Source: Catenuloplanes atrovinosus (lineage in GTDB: Bacteria > Actinomycetota > Actinomycetes > Mycobacteriales > Micromonosporaceae). Taken from it: DNA of 64,000 bases. The notes beneath the pieces are model-generated. The model had not been told where the DNA came from. It worked only from the letters and a program-made list of their open reading frames with translations, and searched no databases. Made by a program: the position numbers and the translations under genes. The stretch covers positions 4,884,001-4,948,000 of the forward strand of contig NZ_JAVDYB010000001.1 in assembly GCF_031458235.1 (NCBI RefSeq), read 5' to 3'. Below are positions 33,069 through 41,878 of this stretch, piece by piece (the stretch's first letter is position 1; each line of letters begins with the position of its first letter).

Positions 33069-33385
33069 GCAATGAGTGGGAGCTGAATCCGGTCATCAAC
33101 ACCACCACCCGGCTCGCCATCATGGCCGTGCTGGCGGGTGCGGAGGAGATAGAGTTCGGCGTCGCCCGGCAGGCGGCCGGTATTAGTGACTCGGTGCTGT
33201 CCAAGCAGGCTACCGCCCTGGAGAGGGCGGGATATCTGAAGGTGCGTAAGGGCAGTATCGGGCGGCGTCCGCGGACGTGGCTGTCGCTGACCGATGCCGG
33301 CCGGACTGCGATCCGGAGTCACATCGCCGCTCTGCAGGGCCTGCTGGCTCGTGCGAACGCGGCGGCATCCGATGCGCCGGGGTGA
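33065..33385 (+). CDS. winged-helix (HTH_27/MarR-like) transcriptional regulator
   Basis: A 106-residue DNA-binding protein: NTTTRLAIMAVLAGAEEIEF, the recognition helix ISDSVLSKQATALERAGYL and the wing VRKGSIGRRPRTWLSLTDAG, the typical GRRPRTW of this class. The ATG overlaps the upstream membrane gene (ATGA), so one mRNA makes both. It probably binds the TTTCCA palindrome upstream and represses its own operon. Confidence 0.88.
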   Translation: MSNEWELNPVINTTTRLAIMAVLAGAEEIEFGVARQAAGISDSVLSKQATALERAGYLKVRKGSIGRRPRTWLSLTDAGRTAIRSHIAALQGLLARANAAASDAPG

Positions 33386-33627
33386 CGCGGGTGGATGCCG
33401 GCCCGCATGCGTTGCCGTGCAGACCGGCGCCGATTCACGGCAGAGCTGACGCGAACACCGTGGTAGATCGCGTCAGTAGCCACTTCGGCTGCGGCGGCGA
33501 TGCAGGCCGGGCAGGTGGTGGAGCTAGGGAGACGGCGGTGCGGCCCACCGTGAGCCCACCGCAGCTGGTCCGGGTACCGCTGGGCCGGGGTGCCTGCCGT
33601 GACGACATCCCTGCCCGGGACCGTGGA
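33386..33627. other. short intergenic region between convergent genes
   Basis: No gene or hairpin was recognised. Confidence 0.4.
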
Positions 33628-34770
33628 TCAGCCCGGGTAGAGATCAGCCGGCAGGGCTCGGATCGGGTCGTAGGGGATCGTTTCCACGGCGAGTACAGGG
33701 CCCAACGGCGTACGAATCGTCTCGTCGATCTGCACCGTGCACCAGGCGCCGGGCCGGGGCTCGCCGTAGAGGGTTGCCCGGGTGCTGCTGGGTACCCGGT
33801 TGCAGTCGTGCGCGGTGTCCTCCGTTTCGGTGAGGGGAAGGATGAGTTCGTCGGCGGTGCGGGCCGGTCCTGGAACGAGGATGGTGAGGCAGTCGCCGTC
33901 GTCGACGAGGCGGGCTTCGCGGACCGGCTGGGCCGTGGTGAACAGTGCGTGCAGGCCGCGGTCCCATGCACGGGCCAGTGACAGCAACGCAGCTCCGGCA
34001 CCGGCCTCTACGGTCGCGACGACGAACAGGAGCGTGATGTCGTACGGCTCGGTGCGAAGCTGCCGCAGCCCGGCCGCATCGACGAGGACCGGCACCGTAG
34101 CGCCGACCGGATAATCGGTAGCGGCCAGGACCTCGGCGTTCCACAGCTGGCCACCAGGCAGCTCTACTTCAATGGCGTCCTCCGCCACCTGGGCGCGCAC
34201 CACGGCGGTGACGGTCTCGGCGCTGTTTTCCCGGGCGGTGGCCGCGTGCTGCCGCCAGAAGGTCCAGCCTCCGAGGGCGACGCCCGCGATGAGGAGCAGG
34301 GTTCCGGCCAGCGCCGTCAGCGCGTGTAGCTGGGGCAGCTGTGCCGGCCGTGGTGGTGTGCGGTGCCGGAGCGCAGTGCCGGTTGCCGGTGCCGGGCGCA
34401 GCCGGGCGACGCCCGCGGTGATGGCGACCAGCGCGAGCGGCAGCGCGGCCCGCCAGCCGAGGCCGCTGTCGTCGGTGATGATGCTGAGCGGCCACAGGAC
34501 GGCGCTGGCCGCTGCGGCCCAGACCGCGGCCGGCCGGTGAAGGTAGACCATCACCGCGGCAGCGCACAACGCACCGACCGCGGTCGCCGTCACGGGTTCC
34601 GGCCCGCACGGGTCGGCCGCGGTGCACGGCTGCTCGGGCACGGTGAACACGGTGATCAGAAAGATCGACGCGGCGACCGCGGCGATCACATGATCGGCGT
34701 ACGGCCGAGGGCGCGCCGCCCGGTCCATCCGCACGACCGCCGACGGCGACAACCGGCCCGGGCCGATCAT
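33628..34770 (-). CDS. membrane protein with C-terminal soluble domain, hypothetical
   Basis: A 380-residue protein. About five helices in the first 170 residues (VIAAVAASIFLITVFTV, VTATAVGALCAAAVMVYLHR, RAALPLALVAITAGVARL, LTALAGTLLLIAGVALGG) are followed by a soluble region with VTAVVRAQVAEDAIEVELPG and a further hydrophobic segment (ITLLFVVATVEAGAGAALLS). The pattern ATDYPVGATVPVLVDAAG resembles DUF3592-like domains. Its ATG overlaps the upstream methyltransferase stop by ATGA. Function unknown. Confidence 0.75.
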   Translation of the reverse strand: MIGPGRLSPSAVVRMDRAARPRPYADHVIAAVAASIFLITVFTVPEQPCTAADPCGPEPVTATAVGALCAAAVMVYLHRPAAVWAAAASAVLWPLSIITDDSGLGWRAALPLALVAITAGVARLRPAPATGTALRHRTPPRPAQLPQLHALTALAGTLLLIAGVALGGWTFWRQHAATARENSAETVTAVVRAQVAEDAIEVELPGGQLWNAEVLAATDYPVGATVPVLVDAAGLRQLRTEPYDITLLFVVATVEAGAGAALLSLARAWDRGLHALFTTAQPVREARLVDDGDCLTILVPGPARTADELILPLTETEDTAHDCNRVPSSTRATLYGEPRPGAWCTVQIDETIRTPLGPVLAVETIPYDPIRALPADLYPG

Positions 34771-35669
34771 CGGGAGTCCCCGGCGGTCGCGTCCTGGCGC
34801 TCGGCGAGGACGAAGCGTTCGATGCCGGAGACCGGCAGGTCACGCCCGGTCGGTGCGAGATACCGGCTCGTGTACTCCTGCGCGCCGACGTGCTCACGCA
34901 CGATCCATCCGTAGGGTCGCAGAAGTGTGGTGATCTCGGCGGGGTCGAGACCGAACCGCCAGATGTGCTGCCGGTCGACGAAGTCGCGCCGGGCGGGTGC
35001 GGCGTCGTAGTCGCTGGTGCCGTCGAGGTAGTCGGCGCGCAGATAGGTGAAGATCAGCCGGCTGCCGGGTGCGGCGGTACCGAGGAAGGCCAGCGTCCCG
35101 AGAACGGCGTCCTCGGTGAGGTACTGAGTCACCGCCTCCCAGACGAACATCGCCGGCTCCGCGGGCGCGAATCCGGCCGCACGCAGCGTGCCGGTCAGGT
35201 CGTCGGTGGCGAAGTCGATCGGCACGAGCGTGGTGCCGGCGACCAGTCCGGCCGGAAGGGCACGGGTTCGCTGGCGTTTGACGGCGATGTTCGCGGGCAG
35301 GTCGAGTTCCCAGGCGTGGGCGCCGGCCGGGGTGATGAGCCGGTACGGGCTGGTGTCGAGGCCGGCGCCGAGGATGACGTACTGCCGGATGCCGGCGTCG
35401 AGCGCCGCTCTGATCTGGTCGGTGGCATACCGTTTGCGGCACAGCACCCCGGCCCACAGCCCGTGTGCGCGGGCGTCGGTGGCGGCGACCAGCATCCGGT
35501 AGACCGCATCCCACCGGCAGCTTCGGGCGATCCAGCGCTGTGCGGTGGGCAGCATGCGGACCGCGAGCGGATCGTCGTACAGGCGCTGACCGGGCGGCCG
35601 CGCGTGTTCGGCGGCGGCGACGACCATCGGGCCGTACGCGGTCTGCGTGGCGGGATTGCGTGGCGCCAT
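34767..35669 (-). CDS. class I SAM-dependent methyltransferase (TIGR00027/PPM1-like)
   Basis: A 300-residue methyltransferase of the leucine-carboxyl-methyltransferase-like family found in many actinomycete gene sets, often beside secondary metabolism. Motifs: RKRYATDQIRAALDAGIRQ, the SAM-binding YVILGAGLDTSPYRL, WELDLPANIAVKRQR, and FVWEAVTQYLTEDAV. The methyl acceptor is unknown. ATG 35669 has AGGAG 7 nt upstream. It is coupled to the downstream membrane protein by ATGA. Confidence 0.9.
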   Translation of the reverse strand: MAPRNPATQTAYGPMVVAAAEHARPPGQRLYDDPLAVRMLPTAQRWIARSCRWDAVYRMLVAATDARAHGLWAGVLCRKRYATDQIRAALDAGIRQYVILGAGLDTSPYRLITPAGAHAWELDLPANIAVKRQRTRALPAGLVAGTTLVPIDFATDDLTGTLRAAGFAPAEPAMFVWEAVTQYLTEDAVLGTLAFLGTAAPGSRLIFTYLRADYLDGTSDYDAAPARRDFVDRQHIWRFGLDPAEITTLLRPYGWIVREHVGAQEYTSRYLAPTGRDLPVSGIERFVLAERQDATAGDSR

Positions 35670-35708
35670 GGATGCGCTCCTTCACGGTGCGGGGTGAGGA
35701 GGTGCGGG

Positions 35709-36389
35709 TCAGTCGGTTTCGGCGAAGCGTTCGACTTTGTCGATGGCGCCGACGACCAGGACGATGTCGCCGTAGGCGAGCACGGTGTCCGGGGTGGCGT
35801 AGGTGAAGCCGCGTGGTGCGCCGGGGGCCGGTGCCTGGGGTTTCACGGCGACGACGGTGACGCCCCAGCGGCTGCGCAGCCTCGATTCGCGTAGCGGGAC
35901 GCCGACGACGTCGCGGGGTGGGGTGGTCTTGATGACGGCGAAGTCGGCGTCGACTTCGACGTAGTCGAGGATCCGGCCGGAGAGCAGGTGGGCGACGCGT
36001 TCGCCCATGTCGTTCTCCGGGAAGACGACGTGGTGGGCGCCGACGCGGGAGAGGATGCCGGCGTGCTGGGCGTTGACGGCTTTGGCCCAGATGTCGCGGA
36101 TGCCGAGGTCGGACAGCAGCGCGGTGGTGAGGATGCTGGCCTGGATGTCGGTGCCGATCGCGACGACCGCGCGGTGGAAGGCGGTGATGTCGAGCTGGTG
36201 CAGGGCCTCGGCGTCGGTGCTGTCGGCGGTGACCACGTGTGGGAGCCGTCCGGCGAGTTTCTGCACGACGGCGGGGTTGCCGTCGATGGCGAGGACTTCG
36301 GTGCCGCGCCGGTCGAGTTCGACGGCGAGGGCGGTGCCGAACCGGCCGAGTCCGATGACGACGACGGGTGCGGTGGGTGTGTCAGCCAA
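35709..36389 (-). CDS. TrkA/KtrA-type potassium channel regulatory subunit
   Basis: A 226-residue RCK protein. An N-terminal RCK_N Rossmann fold binds nucleotide (VVVIGLGRFGTALAVELDRR, AIDGNPAVVQKLAGRLPHVV, DSTDAEALHQLDI), and a C-terminal RCK_C domain follows (VVGVPLRESRLRSRWGVTVV, then DIVLVVGAIDKVERFAE). It forms an octameric ring on the TrkH/KtrB channel and gates it with ATP/ADP or cyclic di-AMP. TTG 36389 is chosen because GAGGAGAG lies 9 nt upstream and matches the conserved start; the longer frame adds 13 residues. It overlaps trkH by 8 nt, so they form an operon. Confidence 0.92.
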   Translation of the reverse strand: MADTPTAPVVVIGLGRFGTALAVELDRRGTEVLAIDGNPAVVQKLAGRLPHVVTADSTDAEALHQLDITAFHRAVVAIGTDIQASILTTALLSDLGIRDIWAKAVNAQHAGILSRVGAHHVVFPENDMGERVAHLLSGRILDYVEVDADFAVIKTTPPRDVVGVPLRESRLRSRWGVTVVAVKPQAPAPGAPRGFTYATPDTVLAYGDIVLVVGAIDKVERFAETD

Positions 36390-37821
36390 CGATGGTTCTC
36401 TCCTCGGGCAGTTCGTAGCGCTGGTCACGGTCGCGGAGCGCCAGTGCGGAGGCCAGGGTCAGCGGGCCGATCCGCCCGGCGAACATCAGCACCACCAGCA
36501 GCAGATGCGCCTGCGTCGGCAGGTCCGCGGTGATGCCGGTCGACAGGCCGACGGTCGCGAACGCCGAGATCGTCTCGAACAGCACCGCGTCGAGGGTGTG
36601 CGTGGTCACGGCCAGCAGTGTGAAGGTGGCGGCGATGACCGTGCCGACGCTGAGCAGGGCGATCGCCAGGGCCTGGCGCTGGTTGGTGGCGGGGATACGG
36701 CGGCGCCCGGCGTTGACGTGAGCCCGGCCGCGGATCTCCGACCAGAGCATGAAGGCCAGCACCCCGAACGTGGTGACCTTGATCCCGCCCGCGGTGCCGG
36801 CGCTGCCGCCACCGATGAACATCAGCACGTCCGTGGCGAGCAGGCTCTCCGGCCGCAGCGCGCCGATGTCGACGCTGTTGAACCCGGCGGTCCGCGCCAT
36901 CGCGGAGGCGAAGAACCCGGCCAGCAGCCGGTCACCCGGTGCAAAGGCGCCGAGGGTACGGGTGTTCGTCCATTCCGCCGCCGTGAACACGGCCGTGCCC
37001 GCGGCGAGCAGGACCGCAGTCAGGGTGACGGTGATGCGGGTCATCACCGACCAGCGGCCCGGGCGCCGCCATCCGCGGGCGAGCTCGAAGACGACCGGGA
37101 AGCCCAGACCGCCGACGATGACCGCCGCGGCCACGGTCAGGCAGATCCACGCATCGCCGGCGTAGCGGACCAGGCCGTCGGCGTGGAGAGAGAACCCGGC
37201 GTTGTTGAACGCGGAGATCGCATGGAACACACCGCTGTAGAGCGCATCCGCCGGTGCGAGCCCGTAGCCGGTGATCAGTCTGATGGTCAGTACAGCGGCG
37301 ACGAGGGCTTCGGTACCGAGGCTGAACAGCACGATGCGGCGCACCAGCCCACGCACGTCGTGCAGGCTGAGACTCTTCGTCTCCGCCTGCGCCAGAAACC
37401 TCGCACGCAGCCCGAGCCGGCGGGACAGCAGCAGGGTCAGCATCGTAGCCAGCGTCATGATCCCCAAGCCCCCGGCCTGGATCAGCAGCAGGATGACCGC
37501 CTGCCCGAACGGCGACCAGTGGGTGCCGGTGTCGACCGTGGCCAGGCCCGTCACACAGACCGCGGACGTCGCCGTGAACAACGCGTCGACCAGCGACGCA
37601 GGTTCATCCGACGCGGTCGCCCACGGCAGGCTCAGCAACCCGGTGCCGGCCGCGACCGCCGCGCCGAACCCGACCGTGATCACCTGGGCGGGATGCCGGA
37701 ACCGGTCGGCTCGCCGCCGCCACGCGCGTGCTGGCCCGGCTAGGATTTCGCGTCCGCGCCGGGTCAGCATCCGGTGCGGCGTGGTGATCGCAACGGCAGC
37801 CTCGCCCGCCCCGGCACGCAC
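36382..37821 (-). CDS. TrkH/KtrB-type potassium transporter
   Basis: A 479-residue K+-uptake subunit. Four M1-P-M2 repeats carry the filter-type sequences SAVCVTGLATVDTG, SAFNNAGFSL, ARTAGFNSVD and FATVGLSTGI, with SAGTAGGIKVTTFGVLA before the fourth. The membrane domain begins near residue 45 (HPAQVITVGFGAAVAAGTGL). GTG 37821 and ATG 37770 are possible starts, neither with a ribosome site, and an out-of-frame ATG at 37901 lies at the usual leader spacing. The gene follows the 24-nt leader motif at 37940-37963 and a -10 box (TACGCT) on the minus strand. With trkA it forms one operon. Confidence 0.9.
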   Translation of the reverse strand: MRAGAGEAAVAITTPHRMLTRRGREILAGPARAWRRRADRFRHPAQVITVGFGAAVAAGTGLLSLPWATASDEPASLVDALFTATSAVCVTGLATVDTGTHWSPFGQAVILLLIQAGGLGIMTLATMLTLLLSRRLGLRARFLAQAETKSLSLHDVRGLVRRIVLFSLGTEALVAAVLTIRLITGYGLAPADALYSGVFHAISAFNNAGFSLHADGLVRYAGDAWICLTVAAAVIVGGLGFPVVFELARGWRRPGRWSVMTRITVTLTAVLLAAGTAVFTAAEWTNTRTLGAFAPGDRLLAGFFASAMARTAGFNSVDIGALRPESLLATDVLMFIGGGSAGTAGGIKVTTFGVLAFMLWSEIRGRAHVNAGRRRIPATNQRQALAIALLSVGTVIAATFTLLAVTTHTLDAVLFETISAFATVGLSTGITADLPTQAHLLLVVLMFAGRIGPLTLASALALRDRDQRYELPEERTIVG

Positions 37822-37939
37822 CGCGGCTCAAGTCGGCCCGAGGCGGGGTCACGGTAGACCGGTGCCGGTGATATCGGCGTACACGGTGGCAGCAGAGACA
37901 TGGTGGCGGGGCTTCCTGTGGGCACGATGAATCGAACAT

Positions 37940-37963
37940 CGCCGACCAGGCTTCCCGGCACAC
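37940..37963 (-). promoter_or_regulatory. leader motif copy A (upstream of trkH-trkA)
   Basis: On the minus strand the 24-nt element has the core GCCGGGAAGCCTGGTCGGC. A TACGCT -10 box (37972-37977) ends 8 nt before it, so the element should be at the very 5' end of the transcript. It is followed by CGATG-N7-CATCG, a possible second hairpin. The nearest trkH-frame start is 118 nt downstream, while the other copies sit 11-36 nt from their start codons. Confidence 0.75.
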
Positions 37964-38331
37964 CTGCGCGCAGCGTATCAGCGGGACGCCTCCGAGACGG
38001 GCAGCATGGCATGCCGGCGGGACCGGCCTCGGGGACGCCGCGCGGTGAACCGCCCGACACGAATCCGGTCGGCCGCGCTGTCACACAGCTCAGTGACAGG
38101 CTGCCCGGACGTCAGCCCCGCGTGCGTGATGACGCCGTCGTCGGGCCGACCGCGAGGAGTCGAGTCGGTTTCTCAGTCGCAACTCTGCTGGCCCTTGGCG
38201 AGGACACTCATTCACCCGTCGAATTGCCGGCGCTCGTGCGCCATGGCGGCAGGCCAGCCGGCGCGACGATCAGCAGCGTGACAAGGAGCGGCAGGCGGTC
38301 TACAGTGCACGGCAATCGATGTCGTCTGATG

Positions 38332-38355
38332 GTGTGCCGGGAAGTCTGGTCGGCG
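38332..38355 (+). promoter_or_regulatory. leader motif copy B (upstream of the DUF998 gene)
   Basis: Core GCCGGGAAGTCTGGTCGGC, identical to copies C and E. A GTGACA/TACAGT promoter pair (17-bp spacer, -10 at 38301-38306) lies 25 nt upstream. CGGAG ribosome site and ATG 38367 follow at 11 nt. Confidence 0.75.
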
Positions 38356-38366
38356 TCGGAGTCATC

Positions 38367-39029
38367 ATGCGCGCCACTCGAGTGCTGCGATGGATTTTCT
38401 TGTGCGGTGCGGTCTGCCCCGTGCTGCTGCTCGTCGGTCTGCTGTGGGGCGGTGCGACGCGGGACGGCTATGACCAGGTGCGTCACGGCGTCAGCCAGCT
38501 GACCTCGGGCGACGGCAACGTTCTGATCCGGCTGCTGTTCGCGGTCTGTGGGGTGTTGCTGCTGGTGGCGGTGCTGATCGCTGGCCGCCGCCCGATGCCG
38601 GGGCCGGTGTGGCAGTGGCGCCTGCTGGGTGTGGTGGCGGCGGGGTTGATCGTCGCGGGGGTGTTCCCGACGGATCCGGCCCTGGGATATCCGCCCGCCG
38701 CCTCAGAAGCGATCACCGTGGCCGGGGCGGTGCATCAGGTGGGCGGCACGATGCTGTTCGCCGGGATGATCGCCGCAGCCGTCGTGGCCGGTCGAGATGC
38801 CCGGCGGCGCGGCCGGTTCCGGTGGGCGGCCGTGTGTGTGGCCGTGGCTTGGGCGGTGGCGGGGCTGGCGGTCGCGGCGGGGATCGTGTTCCGGCTGGTA
38901 CAGCGCGACATCATCGGCACGGGGCCGGCCGGGCTGCTGGAACTGCTGTCGATGGCGTGCGGACTGTGCTGGGTCAGCGCCGCCATGCTGCGCGACAGGT
39001 CGTCGTGGGCGTACGCTGACGGCCGGTGA
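38367..39029 (+). CDS. DUF998 multi-pass membrane protein
   Basis: A 220-residue integral membrane protein with about six helices (WIFLCGAVCPVLLLVGLLWG at the N-terminus, VFPTDPALGYPPAASEAITV, AVHQVGGTMLFAGMIAAAVV). The order is that of the DUF998 family, which has no firm function. GGAG precedes ATG 38367; the longer upstream frame translates the leader motif and is not used. It lies 58 nt before the glycosyltransferase and has its own leader. Confidence 0.85.
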   Translation: MRATRVLRWIFLCGAVCPVLLLVGLLWGGATRDGYDQVRHGVSQLTSGDGNVLIRLLFAVCGVLLLVAVLIAGRRPMPGPVWQWRLLGVVAAGLIVAGVFPTDPALGYPPAASEAITVAGAVHQVGGTMLFAGMIAAAVVAGRDARRRGRFRWAAVCVAVAWAVAGLAVAAGIVFRLVQRDIIGTGPAGLLELLSMACGLCWVSAAMLRDRSSWAYADGR

Positions 39030-39047
39030 GCCGGGAAGTCTGGTCGG
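39024..39047 (+). promoter_or_regulatory. leader motif copy C (upstream of the glycosyltransferase)
   Basis: Core GCCGGGAAGTCTGGTCGGC. The -10 box TACGCT (39010-39015) lies 8 nt upstream, inside the end of the DUF998 coding region, and the DUF998 stop codon lies within the element. AAAGGG and ATG 39082 follow. Confidence 0.75.
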
Positions 39048-39081
39048 CGCGACATTTTGCGTGCGACGAAAGGGCTCACCC

Positions 39082-40368
39082 ATGAAGGTTCTGATGCTGA
39101 CGCTGGGCACCCGCGGCGACGTGCAGCCGTTCATCGCCCTCGCCCACCACCTGCGGCACCGCGGTCACGAAGCGCTCATCGCGGCACCTGCGCGGTTCGC
39201 CGCACTGGCCGCCGTCCACGCCGTGCCCTTCGCTGTGCTCGACGACGGGCCGCTGCGGGTGCTAGACGACGGTTCGGGCGTCGAGGACGTCGCCAAGGGC
39301 GGGATCCGGGGGAAGGCGGCGCTCATGCGGCGGATGCCGGCGATGTTCGGCCGGGTCCTCGACGACTGCTGGCAGGTCGCCTCGACCGGCGAGGGTGCCG
39401 GCGCGGACGTGATCGTGCACAACGGTCAGGTGATCGCCGGGCAGCACGTGGCCGAGAAACTCGGCGTGCCCGCCGTGCTGGGCCTGCCTCTGCCGATGTA
39501 CGTGCCGACCCGTGAGTTCCCGTGGCCGGGCCAGGACGTCTCCGACCGGCTGCCGGGCCGGCTGAACCGGGCCACCTACGCCGGGATGCAGGCGCCGGCG
39601 CTGATGTTCGGCCGCACCGTCGACCGGTGGCGTGCCGGGCTGGGCCTGCCACGGCGGCGCGGCCGGCACGATCCGGCGCGGCGCCCCGACGGCGGGCCGG
39701 CGCCGGTGCTGCACGCGATCAGCCCGGCGGTCCTGCCGCGCCCGGCGGACTGGCCCCCCACGGCGCAGGTCACCGGCTACTGGTTCACCCCACCGGCCAC
39801 CACCACCGCCGGCGGGGCTGTCGAACCGCATGTGCGGGCGCTGCTGGACGGCCGGCAGCCGCCGGTGTTCGTCGGGTTCGGCAGCATGGCCGGCCCGGCC
39901 CCGGCCGCCGCCACCCGTACCGTGCTGCAGGCCCTCGATCTGGCGGGCCTGCCGGGGGTCGTGGCCGGCGGCTGGGGTGGCCTGCAACGGTTCGTCTCCG
40001 ACCGGCATGCGTTCGTCGCCGGTGATGTGCCGCACGAGGTGGTGTTCCCGCGGTGCGCGGTGATCGTCCATCACGGCGGTGCCGGGACCACCGCGGCCGC
40101 CGCGCGTGCCGGTGTCCCGCAGGTGATCTGCCCGTTCGTGGCCGACCAGCCGTTCTGGGGCCGGCGCATGCACCGGCTCGGTGTCGCCCCGCCACCGGTG
40201 CCGCAGACCCGCCTGGACGCGGCCGCGCTCGGCGCCGCGATCCGGCAGGCCGCCCGCGACGCGGGGATGGCGGAGGCGGCGCGGCTGCTCGGCGAGCGGA
40301 TCCGCGCGGAGAACGGTGCCGCGGACGCTGTCGACGCATTGGAGCGGGTCGTGGGCGTGCGCCGGTGA
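39082..40368 (+). CDS. GT1-family glycosyltransferase (UDP-sugar type)
   Basis: A 428-residue GT-B glycosyltransferase like the sterol/macrolide UDP-glucosyltransferases. N-terminal motif KVLMLTLGTRGDVQPFIALA; C-terminal donor-binding segment IVHHGGAGTTAAAARAGVPQ followed by VICPFVADQPFWGRR, with PPVFVGFGSMAG as the central linker strand. The acceptor is unknown, possibly a membrane lipid or small molecule, since it lies among transport genes. ATG 39082 with AAAGGG upstream. It has its own leader. Confidence 0.92.
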   Translation: MKVLMLTLGTRGDVQPFIALAHHLRHRGHEALIAAPARFAALAAVHAVPFAVLDDGPLRVLDDGSGVEDVAKGGIRGKAALMRRMPAMFGRVLDDCWQVASTGEGAGADVIVHNGQVIAGQHVAEKLGVPAVLGLPLPMYVPTREFPWPGQDVSDRLPGRLNRATYAGMQAPALMFGRTVDRWRAGLGLPRRRGRHDPARRPDGGPAPVLHAISPAVLPRPADWPPTAQVTGYWFTPPATTTAGGAVEPHVRALLDGRQPPVFVGFGSMAGPAPAAATRTVLQALDLAGLPGVVAGGWGGLQRFVSDRHAFVAGDVPHEVVFPRCAVIVHHGGAGTTAAAARAGVPQVICPFVADQPFWGRRMHRLGVAPPPVPQTRLDAAALGAAIRQAARDAGMAEAARLLGERIRAENGAADAVDALERVVGVRR

Positions 40369-40414
40369 TCTGTGCCGCTGCACCGGCCGGCCGGTCACGG
40401 TAGGTTGGGTGCAG

Positions 40415-40438
40415 GTGTGCCGGGAAGGCTGGTCGGCG
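40415..40438 (+). promoter_or_regulatory. leader motif copy D (upstream of nhaA)
   Basis: Core GCCGGGAAGGCTGGTCGGC; one base differs from B, C and E. The -10 box TAGGTT (40401-40406) ends 8 nt upstream. CGATG-N4-CGTCG follows, a possible second hairpin with one G:U pair compared with copy A's CGATG/CATCG. GAGGGAG and ATG 40471 follow at 32 nt. Confidence 0.75.
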
Positions 40439-40470
40439 ATGGTTTCGTCGTGCCTTCCTGAGGGAGTCTC

Positions 40471-41778
40471 ATGTCCGGTGTGCCGCCACGTCCCGCCCGT
40501 CACCTGTTCGGCCGCCGCAGCTGGCCCGAGGCCCGGCGGATCGCCGAGATCCTGCGCGCGGAGACCGTCGGCGGCGCGCTGCTGCTGGGCGCGGCCGTGC
40601 TGGCGCTGCTGTGGGCGAACTCGCCCTGGTCGGAGGCGTACCGGACGCTGAGCGAGGTGACAGTCGGCCCGCACGCGCTGCACCTGGACCTCACGCTGGC
40701 GCAGTGGGCCGCGGACGGTCTGCTGGCGATCTTCTTCTTCGTCGCCGGGCTGGAACTCAAACGCGAGTTCATCGCCGGTGACCTGCGCGACCCGCGCCGC
40801 GCCGTCATGCCGATCGCAGCCGCGGTCGGCGGCATGGCCGTACCCGCCATCATCTACACCGCGATCAACGCCACCGCCGATGGTGGCGCGCTGTCCGGCT
40901 GGGCGGTGCCGACCGCAACCGACATCGCCTTCGCACTCGCCGTCCTCGCCGTCGTCGGTTCGCATCTGCCAGCCGCGCTGCGCACGTTCCTGCTCACCCT
41001 CGCGGTCGTCGACGACCTGCTCGCCATCCTGATCATCGCGGTGTTCTACACCAGCTCGCTGCAGCTGCTTCCGCTGGCGGCGGCGCTGATTCCGCTGGGG
41101 CTGTTCGGGTTCCTGGTGCAGCGCCGGGTCCGCTCCTGGTGGCTGCTGCTGCCGCTGGCCGCCGCCGCGTGGGCGCTGGTGCACGCCTCCGGCGTCCACG
41201 CCACCGTCGCCGGCGTCCTGCTCGGCTTCCTCGTCCCGGTCGTGCGCCGGGCCGGCGGCGACGGACCGGGCCTGGCCGAGCACTTCGAGCACCGCTGGCG
41301 GCCGCTCTCGGCCGGCGTGGCGGTGCCGGTCTTCGCGTTCTTCGCCGCCGGCGTCTCGGTCGCCGGCGCGGGCGGGCTCGGCGCGACCATGGCCGACCCG
41401 GTCACTATCGGCATCATCGCCGGGCTGGTGGCAGGCAAGGCGGTCGGCGTGCTCGGCGCGACCTGGCTGGTGCAGCGGTTCACCCGATCCACGCTCGGCG
41501 ACCAGCTCGGCTGGTGGGACGTGCTGGGCCTGTCGCTGCTGGCCGGGATCGGGTTCACGGTGTCGCTGCTGATCGGCGAGTTGGCGTTCGGCGCCGGCAG
41601 TGTGAAGGACGAGCACGCCCGGATCGGCATCCTGGCCGGCTCGTTCCTCTCGGCGCTGCTGGCAACCGTGGTGCTGCGTGTGCGCAACCGGCATTACCGG
41701 CGACTGCGCGAGATCGAGGAGCGCGACGCCGACGCGGACGGTGTGCCGGACGTGTATCAGGGCGAGTCGCGGGCCTGA
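40471..41778 (+). CDS. nhaA: Na+/H+ antiporter NhaA
   Basis: A 435-residue sodium/proton antiporter with about 12 helices. It shows [20 protein letters not shown], the unwound-helix motif [17 protein letters not shown], and the ion-binding Asp pair in [16 protein letters not shown] cytoplasmic C-terminus ends with [11 protein letters not shown], an acidic calcium-loop-like motif not typical of NhaA. It expels Na+ or Li+ in exchange for protons. The ATG has GAGGGAG upstream, and it has its own leader motif. Confidence 0.95.
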   Translation: MSGVPPRPARHLFGRRSWPEARRIAEILRAETVGGALLLGAAVLALLWANSPWSEAYRTLSEVTVGPHALHLDLTLAQWAADGLLAIFFFVAGLELKREFIAGDLRDPRRAVMPIAAAVGGMAVPAIIYTAINATADGGALSGWAVPTATDIAFALAVLAVVGSHLPAALRTFLLTLAVVDDLLAILIIAVFYTSSLQLLPLAAALIPLGLFGFLVQRRVRSWWLLLPLAAAAWALVHASGVHATVAGVLLGFLVPVVRRAGGDGPGLAEHFEHRWRPLSAGVAVPVFAFFAAGVSVAGAGGLGATMADPVTIGIIAGLVAGKAVGVLGATWLVQRFTRSTLGDQLGWWDVLGLSLLAGIGFTVSLLIGELAFGAGSVKDEHARIGILAGSFLSALLATVVLRVRNRHYRRLREIEERDADADGVPDVYQGESRA

Positions 41779-41819
41779 CACTTCCCCGCCGGTGTGGGCG
41801 GGAGTACGGTGGCCGATAG

Positions 41820-41843
41820 GTGTGCCGGGAAGTCTGGTCGGCG
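41820..41843 (+). promoter_or_regulatory. leader motif copy E (upstream of the ABC exporter operon)
   Basis: Core GCCGGGAAGTCTGGTCGGC. The -10 box TACGGT (41805-41810) lies 9 nt upstream. It is followed by CGGTC-N12-GACCG, a further 5-bp stem at the same place as in A and D but with different bases. GAAGGGC and ATG 41879 follow at 35 nt. Confidence 0.75.
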
Positions 41844-41878
41844 GTCCTGATCCGCTTGCGACCGAAGGGCTTCCTCCG

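Noticed and set aside
36007-37743. 578-aa plus-strand open frame opposite trkH
   Set aside because: Shadow of the trkH coding strand; no domains.
37822-38300. A tRNA or known riboswitch between trkH and DUF998
   Set aside because: No T-loop, anticodon arm, B12-box, ydaO or crcB consensus could be found; only the 24-nt leader copies stand out.
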